This document shows, piece after piece, positions 39,601-52,607 of a stretch of 64,000 nt of DNA. Below the pieces are notes generated by a model that ran no database searches, was not told where the DNA came from, and saw nothing but the letters and a program-made list of their open reading frames with translations. The DNA is from Pyxicephalus adspersus (Eukaryota; Chordata; Amphibia; Anura; Pyxicephalidae). The DNA is taken from the NCBI RefSeq assembly GCF_032062135.1, contig NC_092859.1:45587591-45651590 (forward strand), given 5' to 3'. The first letter of the stretch is position 1. The number at the start of each line of letters is the position of its first letter. The translations under genes were made by a program, and so were the position numbers.

Positions 39601-40101
39601 CATCCCCATAGTTTGTTTTACCATATGGTGGGTCTTGCTGCTGTGTTTCCCAGTTTGAAACACAATTTCACACGCTACCGCCAAAAACAAAACCGCTTAA
39701 ACATAACTTCCAAAAAATACACAATGTAAACAAACATGGCTTTCCATGATAACAATAACTTGTAGACTTTTTCCCTTTTGATACTGGAGGTGACATCAAG
39801 CAGTGGCACTGCAAAACATGTTCTATGGAAGCAGGACAGTATCTTTCCTGGAAACTTTTGGATCACACCTCCTATGGCGCACAAAAGCAATGACAAATAA
39901 AACATTCTCACAAGGAAGTGCCACTCTAATATCTAGGCTCCACTTCATATATGAATGTGCCCTTCAGATATGTTTTCATAATAAAACCTGTACTCCTCTG
40001 CAAACACAAAAAATAGGTGAACTGAGTACATAGAAGAGCACCTTATAAATATGCCCATCACATCATTTAGTAAAATAATGACTTTGATTTTTATTTCTCA
40101 C
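36650..40101. other. Gap between variable exons II and III
   Basis: No gene is seen. The main feature is the near-consensus CTCF-like site at 38541-38555. The open frame at 38275-38571 overlaps that site and shows no family resemblance. An ATATTA-type short repeat lies near 37700. Confidence 0.6.
38541..38555 (+). promoter_or_regulatory. Near-consensus CTCF-like site, opposite in orientation to the promoter sites
   Basis: CCAGCAGGGGGCAGC on the plus strand matches the CTCF core at essentially every position. It points against transcription of the locus, so it is convergent with the promoter sites of exons III-VI to its right. In mammalian Pcdh clusters enhancer CTCF sites are reversed relative to promoter sites and loop to them. 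That role here is inference. Confidence 0.55.
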
Positions 40102-42097
40102 CTGACTTGGGTCAGTCAAAAGGCTCATGTTAGAAGTATCATGTACACTATTCACATCTTTTAACTGTGAATTATTTAATTGATTCCTTAAGGTCATATC
40201 ACTTCCAGTACCAGGAGGAAAACAAACTGGATAACAAGATCCTGGGGGTTCTGGTGGAGCCATCCTCACTTCCATGTATTTTAAAGTTCCATCTGTGTTC
40301 AGGTAAAGTGTTGGTTTATACTGATCCAAATAGGATGTAGAAAGAGGTTTATTGGAGAAACAAGATCCACAGCTACTGTAATAATTCCTCTTAAGGCATC
40401 TTACAAGTAATATTGTAAAAGTAGTAAGAAAGACTAAACTGATTGCTGCTAAGGAAATAATAAGATACAAAGTCATGTCTGTTGTGGATTTACCATTAGT
40501 AAGAAAATCATGAGATTTGGGGCTTTCCTGAGCAATATTCTCCATTATATTTACAATCAGAGTGACTGTAGAGGACAGTGATGGCTCCCCATGATCACTG
40601 ACTGTAATGACAAGTCGATGTTCTGTGTTATCCGTCTCCTGTAATCCTCGCATCTGGATCTCCAGCAGATACTGAACACAACAGTCTGCCAGGCTCATTG
40701 TTTTCTGATATGAAGGCATTGTAAGCAGACTGTAGAAATGCTGGAGGATTATCATTAACATCAGAAATATTAATGATGATTGTAGCCTGACTGCTTAAAG
40801 GTGGAGAGCCCAAATCAGAAGCCATCAGTGTAATAGTATATTGTGAGACTTTCTCCCTGTCCAGATGTTTACTAGTGACCAGTGTGTAACGATTTGACAT
40901 GGGCTGATATTCAAAGGGTAATTTAGGTGATATTTCTAATTTAACTTCCCCGTTTTTACCGGAATCCCTGTCTCTGACTGTGATAAACCCAACAACAGTT
41001 CCTAGTTGGGCATTTTCAGGCACTTCATTATTTTTAGATGTAAAAATAATTTCTGGTATATTATCATTCACATCTTGTACTTCCACTTGTACAATGCATC
41101 GTCCTTCTAATTTAGGTGTTCCTTTGTCTGCTGCTTTAACAGACAATTCATAAAATTTGGTCTCCTCAAAATCCACTTGTCCCTTAATAAATATTTCACC
41201 ATTTTGAGAATTTAAATCAAATATTTGTTTTGCAGAATTCAAAGTATGGTGATCAAATGTGTATATTATCTCACCATTTATGCCTTCATCCAAATCAGTT
41301 GCATTCATTTTCATAACAACTGTTTTTAGAGGAATATTTTCTTGCAAAGTGATCTTATAACGTGACTGATTAAACACTGGAGCATTGTCATTAATATCTA
41401 GTACAATAATGGTTATCTTAGTAGATCCTGACCTGGGAGGTTCTCCTCCATCAGTGGCCGTGAGGACAAGCTCATGTTCAGATTTCTCTTCTCTGTCTAA
41501 GGGTTTTTCCAGGACTAGCTCTGCAATGAGAGTTCCATCTATGCGATGGGTAACAGACAATGAAAAATATGCATTTGGGTTTAGTCGGTAATTATTTACA
41601 CTGTTAATACCTACATCAAGATCATTGGCTATCTCGAGTGGAAAACGAGCACCGGGGAAGGCAAACACTTCTGTAATTTTCACTATTTCATTGGTGGTGG
41701 AAAAACTGGGAGAATTATCATTTATATCAAAAATCTCAATTTCTAAATTAAAAAGCTCCACAGGATTTGCAGCTACAGTTTCTAATTGTAGCAAACAGCT
41801 GGAGCTGGATCCACACAGGCTTTCCCTATCAATCCTTTCACGAACAGTCAAAGCTCCATTTCTCTGGTCAATAGTAAAATATCTGCTTCCTCCTTCAGAT
41901 CCCAAAGTTAAGCTTCGTTTACCAACATCTCCTGGATTTATTCCCAGATCCAAACCTACATTCCCAACAACAGTTCCCAGATCGGACTCCTCTGCAATAG
42001 AATAGCGAAGCTGCCCAGAGACCCAGCCCCAGCTACAAAGGAGAAGATAGAAAACTACTTGCCATTTCCAAGCAATAGGGATGATTTGCCAGTCCAT
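40102..42097 (-). pseudogene. pcdhg: Pcdh-gamma variable exon III, with internal deletion of about 443 bases
   Basis: The exon starts with a signal peptide ending WGWVSG and QLRYSIAEESDLGTVVGNVG, and is open through EC1-EC4 with linkers DINDN, DINDN, DVNDN and DVNDN. In early EC5, after SVSAGDPDA, the frame breaks: the DNA jumps into the part of EC6 that normally reads LRGLQETDNTEHRL. Aligned to exon V, about 443 bases are absent, with a 2-base CA shared at the junction (40651-40652). The loss is not a multiple of three; restoring it would give 813 codons, in phase. EC6, TM (LYLIISLAAISLVFLTTFTI), stub and CAG|GTGAGA donor are otherwise fine. As written it would yield a truncated, possibly secreted EC1-EC4 product. 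An assembly mis-join is a serious alternative, since both edges lie in or beside DNA nearly identical among exons III-VII. Confidence 0.85.
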
Positions 42098-42233
42098 ATC
42101 TTAAACCCTTATTGTGTGATTTAATAAAATGCACATCCTTCTTTATAATCCATATGTGTTAAAGAGGAAGCATTTTGTTAAAAGAATCTTCTGTTGTTGC
42201 GGTAAAAGCATCCAAAGGGATCTCTAGGCAGAC

Positions 42234-42370
42234 GTAGCTCTTCTTTGTGTGTGAGGAAGGAGATGGGAGGGTGAATCACTGAGCCAGGGGGAGGAGAGCA
42301 CAGCAAGTCTAAATCGATTCTCTGGTATGGCTCAAATGCTTGAATAGATGACAATAACTCCCTCCTCTGG
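42234..42370 (-). promoter_or_regulatory. Promoter region of variable exon III
   Basis: Plus-strand reading shows the block GATGGGAGGGTGAATCACTG followed by AGCCAGGGGGAGGAGAG, shared almost letter for letter with exons IV-VI. Further upstream the minus strand has CCAGAGGAGGGA (42359-42370), a weaker version of the CTCF-like core in the direction of transcription. The minus strand of the block contains CCCCCTGG, which also resembles part of a CTCF core. Confidence 0.65.
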
Positions 42371-42462
42371 CCATATTTGAATATTGCAGTTAATGCTGAT
42401 AGTAACTTGACACGGTGTGTTTACCAAAAAAGTTTAAAATACTGTAAAACCATCTTCAGAAG

Positions 42463-42472
42463 ATAGATAGAC

Positions 42473-42512
<40 letters not shown>
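42463..42512 (+). repeat. GATA tetranucleotide microsatellite
   Basis: About twelve GATA units with one GACA variant, immediately upstream of the exon III promoter region. Confidence 0.9.
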
Positions 42513-43687
42513 GTGTAGTATGATAGATATGTATTTGTTAAAAAGAAATCTTCAAAAGCATGAAAATCTTTGTACTGCCATTCTTATTAAACACAGTAAA
42601 ATTACATAATATAAAATTGGGTATGTATGCTGTTGTCCTAATTTTAGTTCCAAAAGAGCATAGACTCTGTAATAAAGATCTGATACTTCTTTGGTTTCTA
42701 TTAGTGGATTACTTCAAAAAGACTCACAGAGTACTGTTACATGTACCCTATGTGATTTTATTTATTATAAAGGTTTATTATTATATGTAAACTCTGTGCA
42801 CAACAAAATAAATTAAACTGTTTATAAATTGATAGACTTACATCCAATAAAACTAACTCCATGAAATGACATCAGACAGTATTTAGCCTTCCACAATCAT
42901 ACATTAAATTAAGCTACTTAAGATGATCACTTCCAATAAAATTGTATATACCTGACTGTATATTTAATGCTAAAGTAAAATGTCTATTGCCATAATGTAT
43001 ATGTGAATTTACAAAGCCAAAAATCATAATTATAAAATATATACATCAGGCATTAAATATCTGTTTAACCAACAGATCATGCTAACAGCCAGAATGTTAA
43101 CAAACTCACCTTATTTTTCTCTCATACATTCACTGGTTTTCCATTAAATGAAAAATGTATTGAAAGGTTGGTCCATCTGCTTTTGTGACCAGAACAATAA
43201 TTTGTACAGCCTTAACTTGGTACTTACTACACACTTAAGTGTATGCTAAGTAATGTATAGGATTAACATTTGCAGGTACAGTTCTTTATTTTAACTCACA
43301 GGGGTCAAAGTATTGCCTTGACAATGACTTGATGTTCCTATTAAAAGACAATTCCATCAATGCCTACCACTTAGGAGCAACATCCTTGACCTAAGTCCCA
43401 GAACTTACTAGCACCTGACAAACACAACCATGCAATGCCAGTTAAACATGATTAACTGGTTAAAATACATACCTATTTATTCTTTTTAACTGCCAAAAAT
43501 AGTAATTATCCTCTGCCATTCTTGTGACACTGACGGTATGTAAGAGCATTTTTCTACTTTTTGTCTTTTTATTGGCTCAGCTTTACTGTTTTCACTGTAA
43601 TTATTCTGATTACTGCACAAAGCTGATAATAATAATTCACTATTCAATCAGAATGATTCTAAAACTGGCAGCAGAAAAAAATCCATA

Positions 43688-43691
<4 letters not shown>

Positions 43692-43764
<73 letters not shown>

Positions 43765-43776
43765 TATATATATATA
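43692..43776. repeat. Long AT dinucleotide repeat
   Basis: An almost pure TA tract of about 85 bases with one AA interruption near 43760. It is the longest such tract in the window and is prone to length error. Confidence 0.9.
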
Positions 43777-45275
43777 CACCATGTATAGTGGTTTTCCTGG
43801 AGTATTAAATGTGCAGTATATGGGTCAACCAGAGTAATATTAGTTAAAGGTTTATATAAAGAAAGATTTTAATTAACCTTATATGTTTAAAAAGTATTTT
43901 TAACATATGTGGAGTTCAGCATAACATTTAACTTTTACTTCATTAAAGACGAGGTCAATAATTCCATCCTATAAATAGAGAACTGTTTGATAAATGTAAG
44001 ATGCTTTAATAACTATAATTTATTACAATAAATACAAAACCCACTTAAAATATGGATTTTTAATCAGTTTGTAGTTTACAAAACTAGGGAAGATTTAATG
44101 AGCAATGAACAAAACAATAGGTATCTTAAGCTAGAATCTCTTTATTTTTTAATATTTTGTATATTTGTTGAATATTTTGCAGCAGTAAAACCATCATCAG
44201 AATATGTTCATTATGAAAGGGCACATATTAATATAAATAAAATAAAATTCTAAGCCATGTATTAACAAGTTAGCTCACCAAATAAACAACCTAGTAAGTG
44301 GATTCAAGCTGAGCTGTACAAACAAGACTTGTGTTCATTTAGTGGTTGAACAACTCTTTTTATTAGTTAGGGCACCACCGTACTTTCATCAGGTAACATG
44401 TACAGTAACTGATAAGAGTTTGCATTTGACAACCAACTTTCAGGGCTTGTTATAAAGAAAGGGATTGCTTAAATTCTGCTCCCTCTATGTATAAAGCCTT
44501 CTAAAATGTAAAAAAAACCTGTAGAGGTAAACATACATATTATACCTACCTTTCCCCCTGATATTTTACAGCAGAGGATGACATCATCATCCTACCAACA
44601 AGATCCCAGCTGACTGTTGCAAGAAAACATAGCAACACAAGAGTGAGTTCTTGTAAGGTTTAGGCTATTTGACATCACCTGGGATCTTGTTTGAAGGTGA
44701 TTAGCATCACCCTATCCTAAAAGGTATAAGCAGAAGCCAAAAAAATGTATTTATTTTATTTTCCACAACAGATTAGTTTTTAAGCTTTAGACATTTTCAA
44801 AAATACCAGGGCGCATTTAAAATAAACGCCTTACTATTTCTGCTTTAAGAAAACATAATGAGGAGGGTGAAGACAACTATGCATGACTCCTAAATATCCT
44901 AGTTGTCATACCTGTTATCTATAGATACTTTTAGATACATTTAGATAACAATGCAGATCAGGAATCAATATTTAATTTGTTACAACCTTTTTATAGGTTT
45001 ATGACCCACAAAGTGGTAAACCTTTGCAGATGGACAACTATACAACATCTATTTTATACCCCGAATATATGAATAGTTATATATATTATTTAGGTAATGT
45101 TACACTGGTTTTTGTATTAATCACACTTCCTAAAGGTATGACAACCATTGAAGCAAACTAAAAATAAACATTTCAGCACGGTTTATATACATTTTAGGTA
45201 ACAACATAGTGTGATAGTGTGATATGTGTAACATAAAGAATTCTGACGTCAGACTATAAATATTATGTTGCCTAC

Positions 45276-47719
45276 CTGGCTTATTTCATTTATCAAGCTT
45301 GAACTGGATTGGTTACCCTGTGGGTCCATTAGAGCTGAATTTAACGGAGTGACTGTTTTTGTTAATGTACAATCTGCAGTGTTGGTTGCCAGTGGAAAAC
45401 AAGGTGTGTAACAAGGTCCTGGTGGGTCTGTTGGAGCCATTCTTACTTCCATGTATTTTAGTGTTCCATCTGTATTCAAATATAGAGTGGGCTTGTAATG
45501 GTCCAAATAATTACTGGAATGTGGTTTGTTTGGGAAGCAAGATCCACAACCACTGCTGTAATGATCCCTTCTGAGGCACCTCACAATTAATATAATAAAT
45601 GTAACTACAGAGACCAGACTGATGGCTACAAGAGAAATGATGAGATACAAGGTCATATCTGATTCAGATTTGGAATTTGTAAGAAAATCTTGAGATTTGG
45701 GGGTTTCCTGAGCAATATTCTCCATTATATTTACAATCAGAGTGACTGTAGAGGACAGTGATGGCTCCCCATGATCACTGACTGTAATGACAAGTCGATG
45801 TTCTGTGTTATCCGTCTCCTGTAATCCTCGCAGAGTTCTGACTTCTCCGCTATATTCAGAGATGTGAAACAAAGCTGGGCTGCCAGACTGAACCAGACTA
45901 TAGGTGAGCCAGGCATTGTGCCCAGAATCCAGATCCACCGCAGATACTTTACTGACTAAATAGCCAGCAGATGCAGATCTAGGAATGGTCTCTTGTGTGA
46001 TGACTTCCCCTGAGTTCTCTGGGTATAATATAGAGGGATAGTTGTCATTTGTATCCTGAATAAATAAGAAGACTGAAACATTGGAAAACAGCTTTGGGGA
46101 TCCACAATCTTCCACTCTAGCTGTGATCTGTAGAACTTGGAATTGTTCATAATCAAAGGAACGCTGGGCATAAATATTACCAGTGTCGAGTTAATGTAGA
46201 CAAATGAAGAGACCGGAGATCCATCTATGTGACTTTCAACTATGGAATAAATGAGCTTTGCATTATCTCCCTCATCGGGATCTCCAGCAGATACTGAACA
46301 CAACAGTCTGCCAGGCTCATTGTTTTCTGATATGAAGGCATTGTAAGCAGACTGTAGAAATGCTGGAGTATTATCATTAACATCAGAAATATTAATGAAG
46401 ATTGTAGCCTGACTGCTTAAAGGTGGAGAGCCCAGATCAGAAGCGATCAGTGTAATAGTATATTGTGAGACTTTCTCCCTGTCCAGATGTCCACTGGTAA
46501 CCAGTGCATAACGGTTTGACATGGGCTGGTATTTAAATGGTAAATCTGATGATATTTTTAAATTTACTTCTCCATTTTTACCAGAATCCCTGTCTTTAAC
46601 TGTAATAAAACCAACAACAGTCCCTAAAGGGGCATTTTCAGGCACGCAAGAATTTTTTGATGTATATATAATTTCTGGAGTGTTATCATTAACATCTTGC
46701 ACATCCACATGAATAACACAGTGCCCCTCTAGTTTAGGAGAACCTTGATCTTCTGCTTTTATAAATAGCTCATAAAAATCAGAATCTTCAAAATTTACAG
46801 TTCCTTTAACAAACACTTCACCTGTATATTCATTTATGTCAAATATTTTTCTTGTAGAATCCAGTGTATGATAATCAAATGAATATACAATTTCTCTGTT
46901 TGTACCCTCATCCAGATCTGTGCCATTTAGCTTTAAAATAACTGTTTTTAAAGGTATATTTTCTAAAACACTAATTTTATAGCTTGCCTGATCAAACACC
47001 GGTGGATTATCATTAATATCTAAGACAATAACAGATATTTGTGTTGATCCTGATCTTGGTTGATCTCCACCATCTATGGCAGTAAGGATCAACGTGTGTT
47101 CTGCATTTTCCTCTCGGTCTAAACTTTTATCCAATACCAATTCTGCAATAGGGCTTCCATCCTTACGATTCTTAGTTAGTAAGGAAAAATATGGATTTGA
47201 ATTTAACTGGTACTGTCTAATACCATTCTTACCTACATCAAAATCCTTTGCAAGCTCTAACTGAAATCGTACTCCAGGAATTGTTACCAGTTCTGTAATT
47301 TTTATTACTTGATTGGTGTTTGAGAAAAATGGAGTATTATCATTTATATCTAAAACCTCTATTTCCAGGCTGAACAGTTCTGAAGGATTTTCAACTACAA
47401 CCTCTAAATGCAGCAAACAGCTGCTGCTTGATCCACACAAGCTCTCTCTATCAATCCTCTCATTCACAGATAATGCTCCATATATATGATCTACAGCAAA
47501 AAGATTCCTGCTTTCTCCGGATCCCAGACTTAGGCTTCTTCTATTAATATCACCCAGGTTTAAGCCCAAACCCTGAGCAATATTACCTACAATGGTCCCT
47601 GGATCTGACTCCTCTGTAACCGAATAACGGAGCTGCCCAGAGACCCAGCCCCAGCTACAAAGGAGAAATGAAAAAGCTACTTGCCATTTTACAGCATTGG
47701 GAAAGCTTAGGTAGTCCAT
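45276..47719 (-). pseudogene. pcdhg: Pcdh-gamma variable exon IV, with a one-base deletion in EC5
   Basis: The exon starts MDYLSFPNAVKWQ, has a signal peptide ending WGWVSG, then QLRYSVTEESDPGTIVGNIA. It is open through EC1-EC4 and part of EC5 with linkers DINDN, DINDN, DVNDN and DVNDN. At SSFVYINS the frame breaks: between 46187 and 46188 one T present in exon V (plus strand GTGTCTGAG there, GTGTCGAG here) is missing. The rest of EC5, EC6, TM (LYLIISLVAISLVSVVTFII) and the stub (LKYMEVRMAPTDPPGPCYTP) continue cleanly in the shifted frame. Adding one base gives 815 codons in phase. The donor is CAG|GTAGGC, unlike the GTGAG of all others. Because the remainder is undamaged, a sequencing or assembly error, or a very recent mutation, is more likely than an old pseudogene. 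Confidence 0.85.
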
Positions 47720-47853
47720 ATCTTAAATCCTTCTTGTGGAAAATAAAAAATACATCCTTTCTGTAATCCAAAGTGGTTGGAAATTAGATGATTCCAGAGG
47801 ACAAAGCAGCAATTTCCCACATTGGAATGATCTAGAGGGTTCTCATGGACGAA

Positions 47854-47991
47854 GCAGCTCTTCTTTGTGTGTGAGAGATGAGATGGGAGGGTGAATCACT
47901 GAGCCAGGGGGAGGAGAGAGTATAGCTAAAAGGAGCTGATTCAATAGTATGACCTTTTTCCTTACTAGATGACAAGCCTGCCCTCTTCTGG
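47854..47991 (-). promoter_or_regulatory. Promoter region of variable exon IV
   Basis: It contains the shared block GATGGGAGGGTGAATCACTG plus AGCCAGGGGGAGGAGAG, preceded in plus reading by CTCTTCTTTGTGTGTGAG. About 60 bases further upstream the minus strand reads CCAGAAGAGGGC (47980-47991), a CTCF-like core in the direction of transcription, followed by AGGCTTGTCATC as in exon V. Confidence 0.7.
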
Positions 47992-50068
47992 TAAGTAGTT
48001 GGATTACATTAAAATATTACTCAGCATGATTCTTGAAACTGGAGCAAAATATTTAAAGGATATATTTAGTAAGGTTGATTATACAACACATACACTGTAT
48101 GTTTCCTGTTGGTTAGAAATGCCGCCTTTGATAGGATAAAGTACTTTTAGAGAATTTATTGTGAATTAAAGAGGCACTAAAACACTGTGGAAATACATAT
48201 ACGCTTTGCAAAAGACTAATATTGCATGTTATCTTATTATAATCCAGTATGTATACAAAGAATGAACTCACGGTTATGGTTTACATTGATTTCATAAAAG
48301 TTTATGAAGTGATCCTTAAACATTTTTATGCATTGTTATAATGTATTTTTCATGTTAAAATTATACCTACCTTTACAAGTCACTATACAATTGATTCCTA
48401 TACCATTTAAAGCATTTGTCTGCACAAAAGAGTTTTATTTTAGCTATGTGTAACTCTTGGCAAGTTGAACAACACAATAGCTTCTTCTTTCAGGGATTCT
48501 AGTGAAAAGACTTCAGAATTCTTGGTTTCATATACATGTTGCCCTATATTGGAACACTGATGTCTACACAATTCTGGGAAAGGTGGCATTAAAAAATTAC
48601 TGAAAAGATCAGTTGTAGCAAGCATCAACTTCCTGCTAAGCTATTAAGAGTTTGATTACACAGAGAGTGTAAGATATGTAACAAATGTCAGGTGATCTAA
48701 CCTCTAGACCTTAACTCTTATACAACATGACCTGATTAGAACTGAGTAGAATAGTCCAATGTCTGTTGACACTATGCTGGTGATTTTTGGACCCCATTTA
48801 AAGCACCAGATGCTGACGTTCATTGAGATAAGTATCCTTAATATGCAGGATCTACAGTATATGAACTGCGCTGGTTTTGCAAAATGATTACAATTCTCAC
48901 TAACACTGAAATATTACATTTTTACCTAATATTGCTTGGCCAGGAATATTGTGTTTGCCAGGATTTTCATTCATTAAAATGCTAATTTTTGCCAACCCTA
49001 AAACCACATTTTTTATTATGTCACTTAAAGATAAGATGGGACAGATAAGATAGGATATACTGGTAATAAAAATAATAAGCTAGGCCAGCAGTTTTTAACC
49101 ACCTGGGCGTTACACTGAGGTCTAGATTTCTGTACCAAAAGTGTTACAGGTTTTCATGAAATTTTTTTTTTTAAATTGTAGACCTGTAACTTACAGAAAT
49201 ATGTCCGAATAGGGGTCTAGTAGATATAAAAGTGGGGATTTTAATGTACGGAAAATCTCGGGCTTAACGAAAAGAGCAACTTTTTTTAGCCCGTACGAAG
49301 GTCGGGCTTAACGGTCGGGAGGTTAAACTATAACCTGCAGACTGAATAAAATGAAAGCCCTACATGCATAGCACTTTCATGGCACACCTGACACTAATCA
49401 GCTAGAACTGCAGCCCACTAAATATCACTGTTTTATATCCAGTTAAAACACAACAAAATACAATGTTTCCTAAACAATCAACCCTTTGCTTGAATGTTAA
49501 TTAACAACTCTGCCCTACTGCAAAAATCTAAAAACTGTATATATCAGCTGCAAATAGTGAAACTGGTAAACAATAAATGCATAAAGTAGAGATTTAGAAA
49601 AAATGGGAAGGAGTATGTGGGGAGGATCCAAAGGCTTTTTTTTTTTTCAGATCGTGGAACCTCCTATTTAGTGGTCTCAGGTCTATATAGTTGAATAGTC
49701 TACATATATAACAGAATTCAAACTTACTTGGGTACAGCATGCTACTACAATAAACACATGACAGAAAGAGTAACACTTTACAAAGTACCCTCATGATTCA
49801 GTTGAATACAGTCATACTGATGATATAGTTTAAACTCACATTTATAGTTCAACTTAACAAATACAGTAATAGAAAGGGCATTTTATACATAATCATGTAT
49901 TTATGACACAATCTTTAATCAAAACGTCAATATTTGCTGACCATATACTATTCAAACTGAAATCTAGAATTATAGTGCTTATGTAGTACAAATATGTAAA
50001 TAAGTAAATAAAAATTGTAAGAAATGAACATTTAAACAAAAAACACATAGATATTAGTATTAGCTCAC
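47992..50068. other. Gap between variable exons IV and V
   Basis: No gene is seen. It contains the TTAA-flanked element at 49095-49326 and otherwise AT-rich unique-looking sequence. Confidence 0.7.
49095..49326. mobile_element. TTAA-flanked MITE (piggyBac- or Kolobok-like)
   Basis: The left end TTAACCACCTGGGCGTTA and the right end TAACGGTCGGGAGGTTAA are imperfect inverted repeats, each ending in TTAA. This target duplication is typical of piggyBac or Kolobok elements. The inside is non-coding (ACACTGAGGTCTAGATTTCT and later GGGCTTAACG repeats). Confidence 0.7.
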
Positions 50069-52465
50069 CTGGATGGGATCATTAGGCCAATCTGACTCTG
50101 CAATGTTTTTGGGGGTCATGATTGTTCCATTTAACTGGGGAATAAAACAAGCTGGGTTGCATTGCTGTGGGGGTTCTGGAGGAGCCATTCTCACTTCCAT
50201 GTATTTTAGGGTCCCATCTGTGTTCAGGTAAAGTGTTGGTTTATACTGATCCAAATAGGATGTAGAAAGTGGTTTGTTTGAGAAACAAGGCCCACAGCTA
50301 CTGTCATAGTTCTTTCTAAAGCACCTAACAATTAATATTACGGAAGTTACAATAAAGACTAAACTGATTGCTGACAAGGAAATAATAAGATACAAAGTCA
50401 TGTCTGTTGTGGATTTATCATTAGTAAGAAAATCATGAGATTTGGGGATTTCCAGAGCAATATTCTCCATTATATTTACAATCATAGTGACTGTAGAGGT
50501 CAGTGATGGCTCCCCATGATCACTGACTGTAATGACAAGTCGATGTTCTGTGTTATCCGTCTCCTGTAATCCTCGCAGAGTTCTAACTTCTCCGGTATAT
50601 TCAGAGATGTGAAACAAAGCTGGGCTGCCAGACTGAACCAGACTATAGGTGAGCCAGGCATTGTGCCCAGAATCCAGATCTACCGCAGATACTTTACTGA
50701 CTAAATAGCCAGCAGATGCAGATCTGGGAATGGTCTCTTGGTTGATGACTTCCCCTGAGTTCTCTGGGTATAATATGGAGGGAAAATTGTCATTTGTATC
50801 CTTCATAAATATGAAGACTGAAACATTGGAAGACAACTTTGGGGATCCGCAATCTTCCACTCTAGCTGTGATCTGTAAAACTTGGAATTGTTCATAATCA
50901 AAGGAGCGCTGGGCATAAATATTACCAGTGTCTGAGTTAATGTAGACAAATGAAGAGACCGGAGATCCATCTATGTGACTCTCCACTATGGAATAAATGA
51001 GCTTTGCATTATCTCCCTCATCTGGATCTCCAGCAGATACTGAACACAACAGTCTGCCAGGCTCATTGTTTTCTGATATGAAGGCATTGTAAGCAGACTG
51101 TAGAAATGCTGGAGGATTATCATTAACATCAGAAATATTAATGATGATTGTAGCCTGACTGCTTAAAGATGGAGAGCCCAGATCAGAAGCGATCAGTGTA
51201 ATAGTATATTGTGAGACTTTCTCCCTGTCCAGATGTCTGCTGGTTACCAACGCATAACGGTTTGAGATTGGCTGGCATTTGAAAGGTAAATCTGGTGGCA
51301 ATATAAGCTTGACTTCCCCATTTTTACCAGAATCCCTGTCTCTGACTGTGATAAACCCAACAACAGTCTCTAATGCGGCATTTTCAGGTACTCCATTATT
51401 TTTAGAGGTAAAAATAATTTCTGGAGTGTTATCATTTACATCTTCTACTTCAACTTTGATTACACACCTTCCTTCTAATTTAGGTGATCCTCTGTCTGCC
51501 GCTTTCACAAATAATTCAAATGATTTTGATTCTTCAAAATCGACAGGTCCTTTTACGAATATTTCCCCAGTATGTAGATTTATGTCAAATACTTTTTTTG
51601 CAGCATCTGATGTATAATGATCAAAAGAATACACCATTTCTCCGTTTGCACCCTCATCTAGATCTGTAGCATTTGGCTTGATAATGACTGTCCCTAGTGG
51701 AACATTTTCCATGACATTGGTTTTATAACGTGGCTGATCAAACACTGGTGCATTGTCATTAATATCTAAAACAATAACATTTATCTCAGTGGATCCAGAT
51801 CTGGGAGGTTCTCCTCCATCAATAGCAGTGAGGTAAAGCGTGTGCTCCGAAAGCTCCTCTCTATCAAGAGTCTTTTCCAGCACCAATTCTGCAATCAACA
51901 TTCCATCATTGCGACTGGTTTGGAATAAAGAAAAATATGGATTTGGATTCAATTTATATTGACGAACACCATTAGTACTTATATCTAGGTCTTGAGCAAT
52001 TTGTAATGGAAAATGAACACCAGGACTTGTTACTAGCTCTGTAATCTTGAGTATCTGGTCATTAATTAAAAAAATAGGACTATTGTCATTAACATCTTCA
52101 ACCTCTATTTCCAAATTGAATAACTCCGAAGGGTTCTCAGCTACAATCTCCAAATGCAGCAAACAACTGGAGCTCAATCCACAAAGGCTTTCTCTATCAA
52201 TCCTCTCCTCTATAGTCAGTGTTCCAGTTCTGTAGTCAATAGCAAAAAATCTGCTGCTTCCACCGGATCCCAAACTCAATCTTCGTTTATTAATATCTGC
52301 CAAGTTTAACCCAAGATCCCGAGCTGCATTCCCAACTAAAGTCCCTGGATCTGATTCCTCTGCAATAGTATAATGAAGCTGCCCAGAAACCCAGCCCCAG
52401 CTACAAAGGAGAAAGCAAAAAGCTACTTGCCATTTCCACGCCTTGAGAGAATTTTGGTAGTCCAT
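50069..52465 (-). CDS. pcdhg: Pcdh-gamma variable exon V (intact array member)
   Basis: This is an intact 799-codon variable exon and the only complete member of the tandem array in the window. Residues 1-28 are a signal peptide ending WGWVSG. The six cadherin repeats are bounded by linkers DVNDN (about 124), DINDN (about 234), DVNDN (about 342), DVNDN (about 446) and DTNDN (about 556). TM is about 691-713 (LYLIISLSAISLVFIVTSVI), and the stub 714-799 carries LKYMEVRMAPPEPPQQCNPA. The donor is CAG|GTGAGC. It should splice to the constant exons in phase 0 to make a homophilic neuronal adhesion receptor. EC1-EC3 differ clearly from its neighbours, but late EC4-EC6 and the stub are nearly identical to III, IV, VI and VII at the DNA level. 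It is the best internal reference for measuring their deletions. Confidence 0.95.
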
Positions 52466-52607
52466 ATCTTAGATCCTTTCAGTAAGATTGTACAAAATAT
52501 ACATCCTTTTTGTAATCCAAATGTAATTGTGGGTGAAGATTAGATTATTGTTAAGTAAAAGCAATTCTCCTGCCCTGGAATCATACTCTGGGTATATAAA
52601 TGAGCAG

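Larger units (their letters stand above)
42371..45275. other. Gap between variable exons III and IV
   Basis: No gene is seen. It contains a GATA microsatellite (about 42463-42512) and a very long AT tract (about 43692-43776). Confidence 0.7.

Noticed and set aside
43692..43776. AT tracts as TATA promoters or replication origins
   Set aside because: They are simple microsatellites with no relation to gene starts.
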